A program made the translations under genes and the position numbers. From Falsigemmobacter intermedius (GTDB lineage Bacteria > Pseudomonadota > Alphaproteobacteria > Rhodobacterales > Rhodobacteraceae), in NCBI RefSeq assembly GCF_004054105.1, contig NZ_SBLC01000016.1:1-64000 (forward strand): DNA of 64,000 nucleotides, in the 5' to 3' direction. This document shows positions 46,426 through 54,519 of the stretch, one piece after another; position 1 is the first letter of the stretch, and each line of letters opens with the position of its first letter. Below the pieces are notes generated by a model. That model searched no databases. It worked only from the letters and a program-made list of their open reading frames with translations, and was not told where the DNA came from.

Positions 46426-47795
46426 TCAGCCCCTCTGCCGATCTCTCCAGTGCAGAAGCCCGGGCTCATCCGGGTGTTGAAGCGGCTGCGCCGACCTGAT
46501 CTGGTGCCGGATGAGCCGTCGTGCCGCACGCGCCCGCAACTCAGGCCGTACAAGTGGGGCGGGCCTGCGGATGAGGTCGGGGCAGGCGCGCAGCAGATCG
46601 CGGCGTTCAGCCAGCGGCATCAGCCGCGCCAGGGCAGGGCCGATATAGAGGCTTTCGCACCAGCTGCCCTCAGCCTCGATCAGGTGATGGCGGTCAAAGA
46701 GCAGGTGGAAATAGCGCTGTGCGCTGTTTGGTCTGGCCTGGGAAACACCGGCACATCCGCAGAAGTCTTTGGCGGGTATGACATATTCAGCCCCTTCCGC
46801 AGAGCTGAGCAGCAGACGATGCTGGCGGGTGACGTAAAGATCGCGCGCGGGCAGCCCCCTCCGAAGGCGCCTGCGGGGATCCGGACGGGATTGAACTGCG
46901 GCTGATCGTCAAGCGCGCGCTTTGAGACCTCCTGCGAGGAAACCCACCGCAGCGGCTGCCATCCGGCATCACGGGTCGCCAGCAGATCCCCGATGCGCAA
47001 AGCCTCAACCGCCACCGGACCGCGCAGGGTTCGGATGCGGGTGCCTGCGGCAAAGCAGACGACCCCGGTGTTGTCGGTATTGAGCAGGAAGGGATCGACC
47101 GGCGTGCTGCCGTCAGAGGTAAGGCGCAGCCCGCCCACCGCGTGCAGAACACCGCCCGCCTGTTCCGCGCGCAGCCAGGCAAGGGGGGGTGGCATAGGGC
47201 GCAGAGGGGCTGGCTTCATTGTAACTGCGCAGCGTTTCCTCATTGTAATACTGCGACAGATCGATGAAGTCGCTTTCGCCCGGGGTGGTCTGAAAGTCAG
47301 CCACCAGATCGCCGGCTGAGGCGATGAAGATATCGCTGCCCTCGCCGCCATAAAGGGTATCCGCGCCCGCACCGCCCTGCAGGGTATCCTTGCCGGTGCC
47401 GCCATAAAGCAGGTCATTACCGGCCCCGCCATCGAGCAGGTCATCGCCGCTGCCACCGTAAAGGCTGTCCTGGCCCGCGCCTGCGAAAATGCTGTCCTGT
47501 CCCTCGCCCGCCTCAATAAGGTCGTCATTTGTGGCACGGTCAGGAAGATGCCGGTCCGGGTCATCGATCCGATCGCCATGGGGATCACCGGTATAGTCCG
47601 CGTCAATCAGATCGTCTTCCGCAGTCCCGCTGACCACGCCGTCTCTGGCCAGAACCGAGGTTTCCGCCGTGGTGAGAGGGGGATCAACATTCGGGTCGAA
47701 GCCCTGAAGCGTCAAAACCGGTCCCGAAAAATCGGTGCCGTTGAAGGTGATATGCGCAGCGCCGGCCTGCGGGTCAAAAGTCTGGCCCACCTGCA
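46426..47795 (-). pseudogene. Broken RTX repeat-Hint domain secreted protein
   Basis: Reading from 47795 downward, the remnant starts at VGQTFDPQAGAAHITFNG with no start codon of its own. It has five RTX nonapeptides (GGSGDDLLD, GGAGNDLLY, GGTGKDTLQ, GGAGADTLY, GGEGSDIFI), which would bind calcium in a type I secreted protein. A Hint domain follows in pieces: VCFAAGTRIRTLRGPVAVE, then after a frame change LYVTRQHRLLLSS, VIPAKDF, HLLFDRHHLIEAEG. Two single-base frameshifts separate the pieces, one in the 7-G run at 47183-47189 and one in the C-run at 46855-46859. The N-terminal part is missing where the sequence changes into a GntR gene. RTX-Hint proteins are common in Rhodobacterales; this copy is probably non-functional. 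Confidence 0.8.
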
Positions 47796-48363
47796 GGAGG
47801 CCGCTCTGGGCGAGACTTTTGGCATGTCCCGCACCCCCGTGCGCGAGGCGATCAAGCGTCTCGAAGGCGATGGTCTGGCGGTTGCGGATGGCCGCTTCAT
47901 CCGTGTCCGCAGCCTGACGCCGGAAGATATTGAGGAGATTTTCTTTCTGCGCCTTCAGCTTGAGCCCCTGACGGCGCGGGCTGCTTTGCGGTTGCCGCCC
48001 GCGCAGATTGCGGCCATGGAGGCGCGGGTGCGCCAGCTCATGGCCTCTGAGCCCTCGGGGCTGAACGATCTGCAGCGCGCAACGGACCACGATTTTCACC
48101 AGTTCCTGGCTCAGGCCTATGGCAATGCCGCCATCTCGCGCAGCATTTCTGAGCTGCAGCGGCGCACCTGTGTCTTTGACTACAGCCAGGTGCCGGACCG
48201 ACTGATGCGCGGCTGTCATGAACACCTTGAAATCCTTGATCTCTTGCGGGCAGGCGATGCCGATGCGGTAGAGGCCGCGCTGCGCAGCCACCTCATCAAC
48301 GCCCGCGACGCGGTTTTGCAACGGCTGCGCACCGCCCCCGATCAGACCGCAGAGGAGGGCTGA
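47752..48363 (+). CDS. GntR-family (FCD) regulator, 5' truncated
   Basis: The product is a FadR-type regulator whose first ~35 residues are missing. Recognisable sequence starts at HLQEAALGETFGMSRTPVRE (from about 47790), the second half of the winged helix-turn-helix. The FCD effector domain (LTPEDIEEIFFLRLQLEPL, then DHDFHQFLAQAYGN and HEHLEILDLLRAGDADA) is complete. The frame is open upstream through reversed RTX-gene DNA. ATG 47752, preceded by AAGGTG, could give a 203-aa fusion with a replaced first helix; ATG 47824 is the next choice. It lies upstream of the M20 amidohydrolase gene and probably once regulated it. Whether it still binds DNA is doubtful. Confidence 0.65.
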   Translation: MRSAGLRVKSLAHLQEAALGETFGMSRTPVREAIKRLEGDGLAVADGRFIRVRSLTPEDIEEIFFLRLQLEPLTARAALRLPPAQIAAMEARVRQLMASEPSGLNDLQRATDHDFHQFLAQAYGNAAISRSISELQRRTCVFDYSQVPDRLMRGCHEHLEILDLLRAGDADAVEAALRSHLINARDAVLQRLRTAPDQTAEEG

Positions 48364-48453
48364 ACCGATGGGGCATCACCTTTGCGAACCTGCGTTCTGC
48401 CATCGACCTTCATTCGCGGCAGCCACCCTAAAATTGGTCCGGAGGACCCGAGC

Positions 48454-49737
48454 ATGACGACCCTTTGCACGGCGCCGGAGACCGGCCTCAACGCTGTCAT
48501 CCTGCGCATGATTGAGCGCATTCTGAACCGTGTGAATGCGCTGTCGCAGGGCGGCCCGGGCTGGACACGCCCCTCTTATTCGCCGCTCGAGACCGCGGCG
48601 CATCTGATCATCGAAGAAGAGGCGCACGCTCTTGGCATGGAGGTCCGCCGCGATCACGGCGGCAATCTCATCGCGCGGATGCCGGGACGCGACCCGCAGC
48701 TGCCGCCGATCTGGTGCGGCTCGCATCTCGACACCGTGGCAGAGGGCGGGGCTTATGACGGCCAGGCAGGGGTCGCGGCAGCCCTGGCGCTGGTGGCTGC
48801 CATGCGCAGCCAGGGGATCACACCGGAGGCAGATTTCGTGGTCGTGGTGACGCGGGCGGAAGAAAGCGTCTGGTTCCCGGTGTCCTATATCGGCTCGCGC
48901 GCCGCGACCGGGCAGCTTCTCGCAGCTGATCTCCAGGCGCTGCGCGTCGATACCGGGCGCAGCCTTGCCGATCACATGCGCGACGAGGGGGGCGATCCTG
49001 AGGCGCTGATGACAGCCGTCCCCCCCGCTCCGGCGCGGTTTCTTGAGTTTCATATTGAGCAGGGCCCGGTTCTCGAGACCGCCGAAGAGCCCTTCGCCAT
49101 CGTCACGGCGATCCGCGGCGGCCTGCGCTACCGCGCGGCGCGGCTGCATGGTGTCTGGGCGCATTCGGGCGGCGCCCCGCGCGAGGGGCGTGCCGATGCC
49201 GTGGTGGCTTTTGCCGATCTGGTCATGGCCATGGACCGCGTCTGGGAAGAGATCCTGGCCCGGGGCGCGGATCTGACCGTCACCTTTGGTCGCGTCAGTG
49301 CCGCGAGCCCGGCTCATGCCATGGCCAAGGTCGCGGGGGTGCTGGATTTCTGCATCGACCTGCGATCGGATGATGAGGCGGTGCTGGACGCGGCGGATGA
49401 GGCGCTGAAAGCCGCCATCGCAGAGATTGAGGCCGCACGGCCCGGCATCCGTTTTGATCTGGGGCTGCAAAGCCGCAGCCGTCCGGCGCAGCTCTCCCAA
49501 AGCATGGCGGAGTGGGTGGCGGGCGGCGCTGCGCGTCTGGGCCTCAGCCCGCGCCGGATGCTGTCAGGCGGGGGGCATGATGCGGCGGCTTTTGCGACGG
49601 CGGGATGGGAGTCGGTGATGGTTTTTATCCGCAACCGGAACGGCAGCCATTGCCCCGATGAGGGCATGAACCCCGCCGATCTCGCCCTGGCGGTTGAGGC
49701 CGTTTACACCGCGCTGTCAGGAAATGCCGGACCATGA
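48454..49737 (+). CDS. M20-family amidohydrolase (N-carbamoyl amino acid hydrolase type)
   Basis: This 427-aa metal-dependent hydrolase belongs to the hydantoinase/carbamoylase branch of peptidase family M20, which cuts carbamoyl or ureido groups from amino acids or purine breakdown products. Metal ligands are recognisable: HLDTV in CGSHLDTVAEGGAYDGQAG, TRAEES, the FLEFHIEQGPVLE block, and SGGGHDAAAFATAG near the end. The dimerisation segment has the conserved AHSGGAPREGRADA. GGAGGA at 48441-48446 fixes ATG 48454. It overlaps the next GntR gene by 4 bp. Substrate is unknown; the neighbours (M24 peptidase, RraA-like) suggest a small catabolic route for an N-substituted acid. Confidence 0.85.
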   Translation: MTTLCTAPETGLNAVILRMIERILNRVNALSQGGPGWTRPSYSPLETAAHLIIEEEAHALGMEVRRDHGGNLIARMPGRDPQLPPIWCGSHLDTVAEGGAYDGQAGVAAALALVAAMRSQGITPEADFVVVVTRAEESVWFPVSYIGSRAATGQLLAADLQALRVDTGRSLADHMRDEGGDPEALMTAVPPAPARFLEFHIEQGPVLETAEEPFAIVTAIRGGLRYRAARLHGVWAHSGGAPREGRADAVVAFADLVMAMDRVWEEILARGADLTVTFGRVSAASPAHAMAKVAGVLDFCIDLRSDDEAVLDAADEALKAAIAEIEAARPGIRFDLGLQSRSRPAQLSQSMAEWVAGGAARLGLSPRRMLSGGGHDAAAFATAGWESVMVFIRNRNGSHCPDEGMNPADLALAVEAVYTALSGNAGP

Positions 49738-50369
49738 GCCGCGAGACCCTGTCGCAGCAGGCCGCGCGGCGCATCCGCGAAGAGATCAACGAAGGCCTGA
49801 TCGCGCCCAATTCCATCCTCACCGAGCGTGATCTGGCAGAGAGGCTGGGGATCTCGCGCACGCCCCTGCGTTCGGCGCTTTCGGTGCTTGAGCGTGAGCA
49901 GGTGATTGAGCGGATGGCAAATGGCGCGCTTCTGGTGCGCCGCATCGCCATTGAGCAGCTGCTTGATATCATCCAGTTGCGCCTGATCCTTGAGCGCGCA
50001 GCCGCCGTGCGGGCGGCCGAATACGGCATGACGGCAGAGCTTGAGGCGGCACGCGGGCGTCAGCTGCGCTATCTGCGTGCGGAGCCGGCGAAGTTTGAGG
50101 ACTTCTGGGTCGATGACAACGACTTTCACCGCGCTGTCGCCATGGCTGCGCGGCTGCGGCTTTTGCCGGAACTTCTCGATGAGCAGCGCGCCATTGTGCG
50201 GCGCAGCACCATCATCCGCAGTCATGACAATTTCGCCGATCAGGCCCGCGAGCATATCGCGGTGATCAACGCCATCGAAGCCCGCGACGCAGATGCCGCA
50301 GGCGCTGAAATGGAAAAGCATTTCAAACACATGCGCGCCAGAACTCTCGGCTGGCTCGATAAGGACTGA
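49734..50369 (+). CDS. GntR-family (FCD) transcriptional regulator
   Basis: This 211-aa FadR-type regulator is complete. It has the winged helix-turn-helix ARRIREEINEGLIAP and LAERLGISRTPLRSALSVLE at residues 10-60, then an FCD effector domain with likely metal-binding residues (DDNDFHRAVAMAARL, RSHDNFADQAREH). Its ATG overlaps the amidohydrolase stop, and the M24 gene begins 3 bp after it, so it sits inside the operon that it probably controls. It is distinct from the truncated GntR at 47752, so this locus once had two such regulators. Confidence 0.88.
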   Translation: MSRETLSQQAARRIREEINEGLIAPNSILTERDLAERLGISRTPLRSALSVLEREQVIERMANGALLVRRIAIEQLLDIIQLRLILERAAAVRAAEYGMTAELEAARGRQLRYLRAEPAKFEDFWVDDNDFHRAVAMAARLRLLPELLDEQRAIVRRSTIIRSHDNFADQAREHIAVINAIEARDADAAGAEMEKHFKHMRARTLGWLDKD

Positions 50370-50372
50370 CTT

Positions 50373-51532
50373 ATGACCGATCAGTTACAGGGCCGCGATG
50401 CGGTCTTTCCGGCGGCGGAATTTGAGGGCCGTATTGCAAAACTTCAAAGCGCCGTAGCCGCCCTTGGCACCGAGGCGCTGATCCTGACAGGGCCGGAAAA
50501 TATCTTCTGGGCCTGCGGGCGACAGACGGCGAGTTACTTTGCCTTTCAGGCGCTGGTGGTGCGGGCGTCAGCCCCGCCGGTGCTGCTGGTGCGCCAGCTT
50601 GAGACCACAGGCGCGCGGGCCTCGACTTGGCTTGCCGATATCCGCGCCTGGCAGGATGGCGAAGATCCGGCGCGGGCGCTGGCGGCGCTGCTCTCGCATC
50701 TCGGCCTGCGTCATGTCGCGGTGGAACGCACCGCCTGGTTTGTCTCTCAGACAATGGCCGCGCAGATTGAGGCCGCGCTGGAGGGGGTGACCCTGATCGA
50801 CGGCTCCGGCCTGACCGAGCGGCTGCGGGCGGTGAAATCTCCGGCCGAACTCGCCGCGATCCGCCTTGCGGCGGGCTATGCGCAGGCCGGGATTGTGGCG
50901 GCCATTGACGCCTGCGGGTCGGGGCCAGTGAGAATGATGTGACGGCGGCCATGATGGCAGCAGCCATTTCGGCCGGCTCTGAGGCAATGGCGATGGAGCC
51001 GCTGGTCTCCTCAGGGCCGCGCTCAGGCGTGCCCCATGCCACCTGGCGGCGGCGGGTTCTGCGCCCGGGGGACGGCGTTTTTCTGGAGCTTGCCGGCAGC
51101 CATGACCGCTATCACGCGGCGCTGATGCGCGCGGTCTGGATGGGACCGCCGCCCGCAGAGGCCGCGCGGATGATGGATGTGGCCGAACGCGCACTTGATG
51201 CCGCTTTGAGCGCCATGCGCCCCGGCATTGCCTGTTCGGTCCCCCATGAGGCCGCTCAGGCGGTGATCGACGCTGCGGGCTATACGGAGGCCTTCCGCAA
51301 GCGGATCGGCTATTCCATGGGGGCGGCTTTCGCGCCGGACTGGGGCGAGGGGGCGATCCTGTCGCTTTTTACCGGGGTCGGGCGTCTGATGGAGCCGGGC
51401 ATGGTCTTTCATCTGCCCGCCACGCTGCGCAGCTATGGCCATTACACAGTCGGCGTCTCTGAGACGGTGATCGTCACGGAAGGCGGAATTGAGGTGCTTT
51501 CCGATCTGCCGCGGCAGATGACCATCCGCTGA
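50373..51532 (+). pseudogene. M24-family peptidase (Xaa-Pro aminopeptidase-like), frameshifted
   Basis: Two overlapping frames together encode one creatinase/Xaa-Pro peptidase-like protein of about 385 aa. The first (50373-50942) is the N-terminal creatinase domain, starting MTDQLQGRDAVFPAAEF. The second (50939-51532) is the pita-bread domain with RPGDGVFLELAGSHDRYHAALMR and ETVIVTEGG. Adding one G to the GGGG run at 50921-50924 restores CGSGASENDVTAAMMA, the expected join. Several classical metal ligands (Asp-Asp-His-Glu-Glu) seem partly replaced, so even the intact protein may not be a true peptidase. It is 3 bp behind the GntR gene. Confidence 0.75.
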
Positions 51533-51539
51533 TCAGAAA

Positions 51540-51579
51540 CCCGCGCCCGGGTGTGACGCACCGGGGCACGGGCCTCTTT
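51540..51579. terminator. Terminator between M24 gene and RraA-like gene
   Basis: CCCGCGCCCGGGTG (51540-51553) pairs with CACCGGGGCACGGG (51559-51572) with two mismatches and loop TGACG; CCTCTTT follows. The genes on each side converge. Confidence 0.65.
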
Positions 51580-51584
51580 GTACC

Positions 51585-52304
51585 TCAGAGGCCCTGTTCA
51601 CGGCGATAAGCCGCGTAGCGTGCAAGCGTTTCGGCACTGGCCGGATAAAGCCCCGGCAGCGCGACCCCTCGCGTCACCTCTGCCAGCACCCAAGCCTCAA
51701 AGGTCTCAAGCTCCACCGCCTCAGCCGTGACCTCATCGACGAGCGCGGCGGGGATCACCACCGCACCATCGCCGTCGGCCACGATCATATCGCCCGGAAA
51801 GACCGCGACACCGCCGCAGCCCACCGGCTCCTGCCAGCCGACAAAGCTGAGGCTCGCCACCGCCGGAGAGGCGGCAAGGCCGTTGCACCAGACCGGCAGC
51901 CCCGTTTCGCGCACCCCCGCGCCATCGCGGACCACGCCATCGGTGATCAGAGCGGTGACGCCGCGTTGCTTCATCCGGGCGCAAAGGATATCGCCGAGGA
52001 TGCCGGCATCGGTGATACCCATGGCATCGGTCACGACGATGACGCCGGAGGGCATGGCCTCAATCGCCGCGCGGGTGGAGGTCGGGGACGACCAGGCCGC
52101 GGGATTTGCCAGATCCTCACGCGCGGGCACAAAGCGCAGCGTAAAGGCGCGTCCGGCCACCCGCGGCTGACCGGGCGAGAGGGCAGATGCCCCGCGCATC
52201 CAGACGGTCCTGAGGCCCTTTTTTAAAAGCACCGTGGTCAGCGAGGCGGTGGTCACCCCCCGCAGCGCCTGCAGCAGCCCGGCTTCCTTGTCAGTCTCGT
52301 GCAT
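51585..52304 (-). CDS. RraA-like protein / hydroxy-methyl-oxoglutarate aldolase family
   Basis: This 239-aa protein has the RraA/methyltransferase-like fold. Members act as class II 4-hydroxy-4-methyl-2-oxoglutarate or oxaloacetate-type aldolases, or as regulators of RNase E. The conserved substrate/metal segment ALITDGVVRDGAGVRETGLP includes the Arg-Asp pair, and MIVADGDGAVVIPAALVDEV is the family C-terminal signature. ATG 52304 is preceded by a purine-rich GGGAGAGGG; an upstream start at 52394 has no support. It is convergent with the M24 gene. Given the catabolic neighbours, an aldolase or decarboxylase role is more likely than RNase E control. Confidence 0.82.
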   Translation of the reverse strand: MHETDKEAGLLQALRGVTTASLTTVLLKKGLRTVWMRGASALSPGQPRVAGRAFTLRFVPAREDLANPAAWSSPTSTRAAIEAMPSGVIVVTDAMGITDAGILGDILCARMKQRGVTALITDGVVRDGAGVRETGLPVWCNGLAASPAVASLSFVGWQEPVGCGGVAVFPGDMIVADGDGAVVIPAALVDEVTAEAVELETFEAWVLAEVTRGVALPGLYPASAETLARYAAYRREQGL

Positions 52305-52629
52305 TCCCTCTCCCTCAGATGCCGGCGATACGGGTCGGCCGTCCGATGATCTTAGACGCCCCCTCAGAGGCGGGAAAGGCCATCGGATCGCCATAATCCC
52401 GGGGCTGACCCTGGCAGTCTGTCGGGATGGCTGCCACAGGGCAGCTCTCCCGCAGGGGCTTTTGCGCGTCGGAAAAAACGGGAAGGCGCGGGGCTGCTGA
52501 TTAAGCAGGCGGTGTGGGGCAGGGCGATCACTTTAGCGGCTCTGACCATGCCGCGCGCGGTCACGGGCCAGGGGCAGGCCCCGCCTCAGCAGGACCTGCA
52601 AAATCTCTGTCAGGTCTGGTGGTTCGCCC
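52305..52629. other. Gene-free stretch between RraA-like gene and purU
   Basis: About 325 bp with no convincing gene, terminator or repeat on either strand. It should contain the promoter of the RraA-like gene. Confidence 0.5.
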
Positions 52630-53514
52630 TCAGCCCATACGCTCGGAGGCATAAGAACCGGGGCTTGCGGGGAAGACCACGGTTTTGCTGCCATTGAGGA
52701 AGACGCGATGATGGATATGGGCGTGGATCGCCCGCGCCAGGACCTGAGCCTCGACGTCGCGGCCCAGAGAGACGTAATCTTCCGGGCTCTGGGCATGGGT
52801 GACGCGGATCACATCCTGCTCAATGATCGGACCCTCATCGAGATCGGCGGTCACATAATGCGAGGTGGCGCCAATCAGTTTCACACCCTTCTCAAAGGCC
52901 TGTTTATAGGGGTTGGCCCCCTTGAAGCTCGGCAGGAAGGAGTGGTGAATGTTGATGATGCGCCCCGACATGGCCTGGCACATCTCATCCGAGAGCACCT
53001 GCATATAGCGGGCCAGAACCACCAGCTCCGCCTTATGCTCGCGCAAAATACGCATCTGCTCGGCTTCGGCCTCAGGTTTGTTCTCTTTGGTCACGCGGAT
53101 GCAATAGAAGGGGATGTCATGGTTCACGACAACCTTCTGATAATCCATGTGATTGGAGATCACCGCCACGATATTCACCGGCAGTGCGCCGATGCGCCAG
53201 CGATAGAGCAGATCATTCAGGCAGTGGCCAAAGCGCGACACCATGATGACCACATTCATCCGACGGCTTTCGTCGTGGAATTCGGCCTGCATGTTGTAAT
53301 CAGTGGCAAGCGGCGCAAAACCCTCGCGCAGGGTGGCGATATCGGTGCCTTCTTCAGTGACGAAGCTCACGCGCATGAAGAAGCGGCCGGTGATCGGGTC
53401 ATCATATTGCGCGCTGTCGGTGATGTTGCAGCCTTCACGGGCAAGATAGCCCGAGATCGCCGCGACGATACCGCGGGCCGCCGGACAGGCGACGGTGAGG
53501 CAATGTTTGGACAT
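52630..53514 (-). CDS. purU: Formyltetrahydrofolate deformylase
   Basis: PurU hydrolyses 10-formyl-THF to formate and THF, recycling one-carbon-loaded folate. The 294-aa protein has an N-terminal ACT-like domain (HCLTVACPAARGIVAAISGY) and a C-terminal formyltransferase-fold domain with NVVIMVSRFGHCLNDLLYRW, the active-site NIHHSFLPSFKG and GATSHYVTADLDEGPIIEQD. ATG 53514 was chosen because it starts the ACT domain. It is divergent from a TetR gene, with a shared operator-like site between them, and near the sarcosine oxidase operon, which generates methylene-THF. The pairing makes metabolic sense: deformylation relieves the folate load made by sarcosine oxidation. Confidence 0.93.
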   Translation of the reverse strand: MSKHCLTVACPAARGIVAAISGYLAREGCNITDSAQYDDPITGRFFMRVSFVTEEGTDIATLREGFAPLATDYNMQAEFHDESRRMNVVIMVSRFGHCLNDLLYRWRIGALPVNIVAVISNHMDYQKVVVNHDIPFYCIRVTKENKPEAEAEQMRILREHKAELVVLARYMQVLSDEMCQAMSGRIINIHHSFLPSFKGANPYKQAFEKGVKLIGATSHYVTADLDEGPIIEQDVIRVTHAQSPEDYVSLGRDVEAQVLARAIHAHIHHRVFLNGSKTVVFPASPGSYASERMG

Positions 53515-53560
53515 GCGGGGTCTCCGTAATGTGCAGCGGCGCAGGTGGCGCGATGGTTTT

Positions 53561-53578
53561 CCGTACACATGTGAACAG
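53561..53578 (-). promoter_or_regulatory. Candidate TetR operator, purU-tetR intergenic
   Basis: Read on the minus strand this is CTGTTCACATGTGTACGG, holding the palindrome CACATGTG. It matches the site at 54396 in 13 of 18 positions. It lies 47 bp upstream of purU and 130 bp upstream of tetR. Confidence 0.55.
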
Positions 53579-53708
53579 TGACTTTGTCAATCCGTTGTGT
53601 TGCCTTCTTGGGCACCACAGCCCGCTTTGCGGCTTTTTGGACGCGGCTCCATTGTGGTCAGCGCCGCCCCGCGCCATGATAGCGGTGCCTCACAGACAGA
53701 CGGAAGCC

Positions 53709-54374
53709 ATGGCCGCCACTCACGCCCCCCGCACCGCAGCCCTGCCCGCAGAAGAGGAGCGCGACAGCCGCCTGAGCCGGGCCGACTGGCTGGCGCATGC
53801 CCTGCAGACGCTCGTCCGTGAGGGGATTGATCAGGTGAAGATCCAGAGCATGGCCCGGGGTCTCGGCGTTGCCCGCTCAAGCTTTTACTGGCACTTTGAC
53901 AGCCGCGAGGCGCTTTTGGATGCCATGATGGAGGAGTGGCTGCAAAAGAACACCGGCCCCATCATTGAAAGGGCGATGCGCCCGGCGGCGGATGTGAATT
54001 TTGCGCTGATCTCGGTCTCGGAATGCTGGCTTCATCCCGAGCTTTTTGACCCGGCGCTGGATGTGGCGGTGCGTCTTTGGGCGCGACGCTCTGATGCGGT
54101 GCGCGCCACGGTGCTCCAGGCCGATACCATGCGGATTGAGGCGCTGAAGACGATGTTTCTGCGCTACGGCTATGAACAGACCGATGCGCTGATCCGCGCG
54201 CGGACGATCTACTTTACTCAGATCGGTCAGTTCACCCTGGAAGACATTGATCCGCCGCCCCTGCGTGAAATTCATGCCGTTGATTACATAAGAATCTTCA
54301 CCGGAGTGCCGCTGACGGAGGCGCATCTCCAGGCGTTGAGGACGGCCTTTCGCAGGCGCGAGAGTAAGATGTGA
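53709..54374 (+). CDS. TetR-family regulator linked to purU and sox genes
   Basis: This 221-aa TetR-type repressor has a typical N-terminal helix-turn-helix: WLAHALQTLVREGIDQVKIQ followed by ARGLGVARSSFYWHFDSREA. The C-terminal ligand domain is not diagnostic. ATG 53709 was selected because it gives a normal N-terminal arm; in-frame starts at 53676 and 53529 are possible. It lies between purU (divergent) and soxBDAG (same direction), with matching 18-bp sites on both sides. A folate or methylated amine derivative may be the effector; this is inference. Confidence 0.85.
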   Translation: MAATHAPRTAALPAEEERDSRLSRADWLAHALQTLVREGIDQVKIQSMARGLGVARSSFYWHFDSREALLDAMMEEWLQKNTGPIIERAMRPAADVNFALISVSECWLHPELFDPALDVAVRLWARRSDAVRATVLQADTMRIEALKTMFLRYGYEQTDALIRARTIYFTQIGQFTLEDIDPPPLREIHAVDYIRIFTGVPLTEAHLQALRTAFRRRESKM

Positions 54375-54395
54375 CCGGGGCGCCGATCGAAGAAT

Positions 54396-54413
54396 CTGGA
54401 CATAGGTGTACGC
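54396..54413 (+). promoter_or_regulatory. Candidate TetR operator upstream of soxB
   Basis: CTGGACATAGGTGTACGC matches the reverse strand of 53561-53578 in 13 of 18 positions, including the GTGTACG end. It lies 107 bp upstream of soxB, in the only gap before the sox operon. Confidence 0.5.
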
Positions 54414-54519
54414 ATCTGTCAAAGGTGCAGCGTCCGGGTGCCGCGCATCCTGGCGACCTCTGGTCGTCCTGGTGAAGGCGTGACCTCCGGCCCTGTCCTT
54501 ATTCAGAAGCCGGCCTGTC

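Noticed and set aside
46263-46905. Plus-strand open frames after pcaJ
   Set aside because: They oppose the Hint C-terminal sequence, which keeps HRLLL and EAEG motifs; the plus-strand translations have no meaning.
47700-47900. Transposon insertion as cause of the RTX/GntR break
   Set aside because: No inverted repeats, target duplication or transposase fragment can be seen at the junction.
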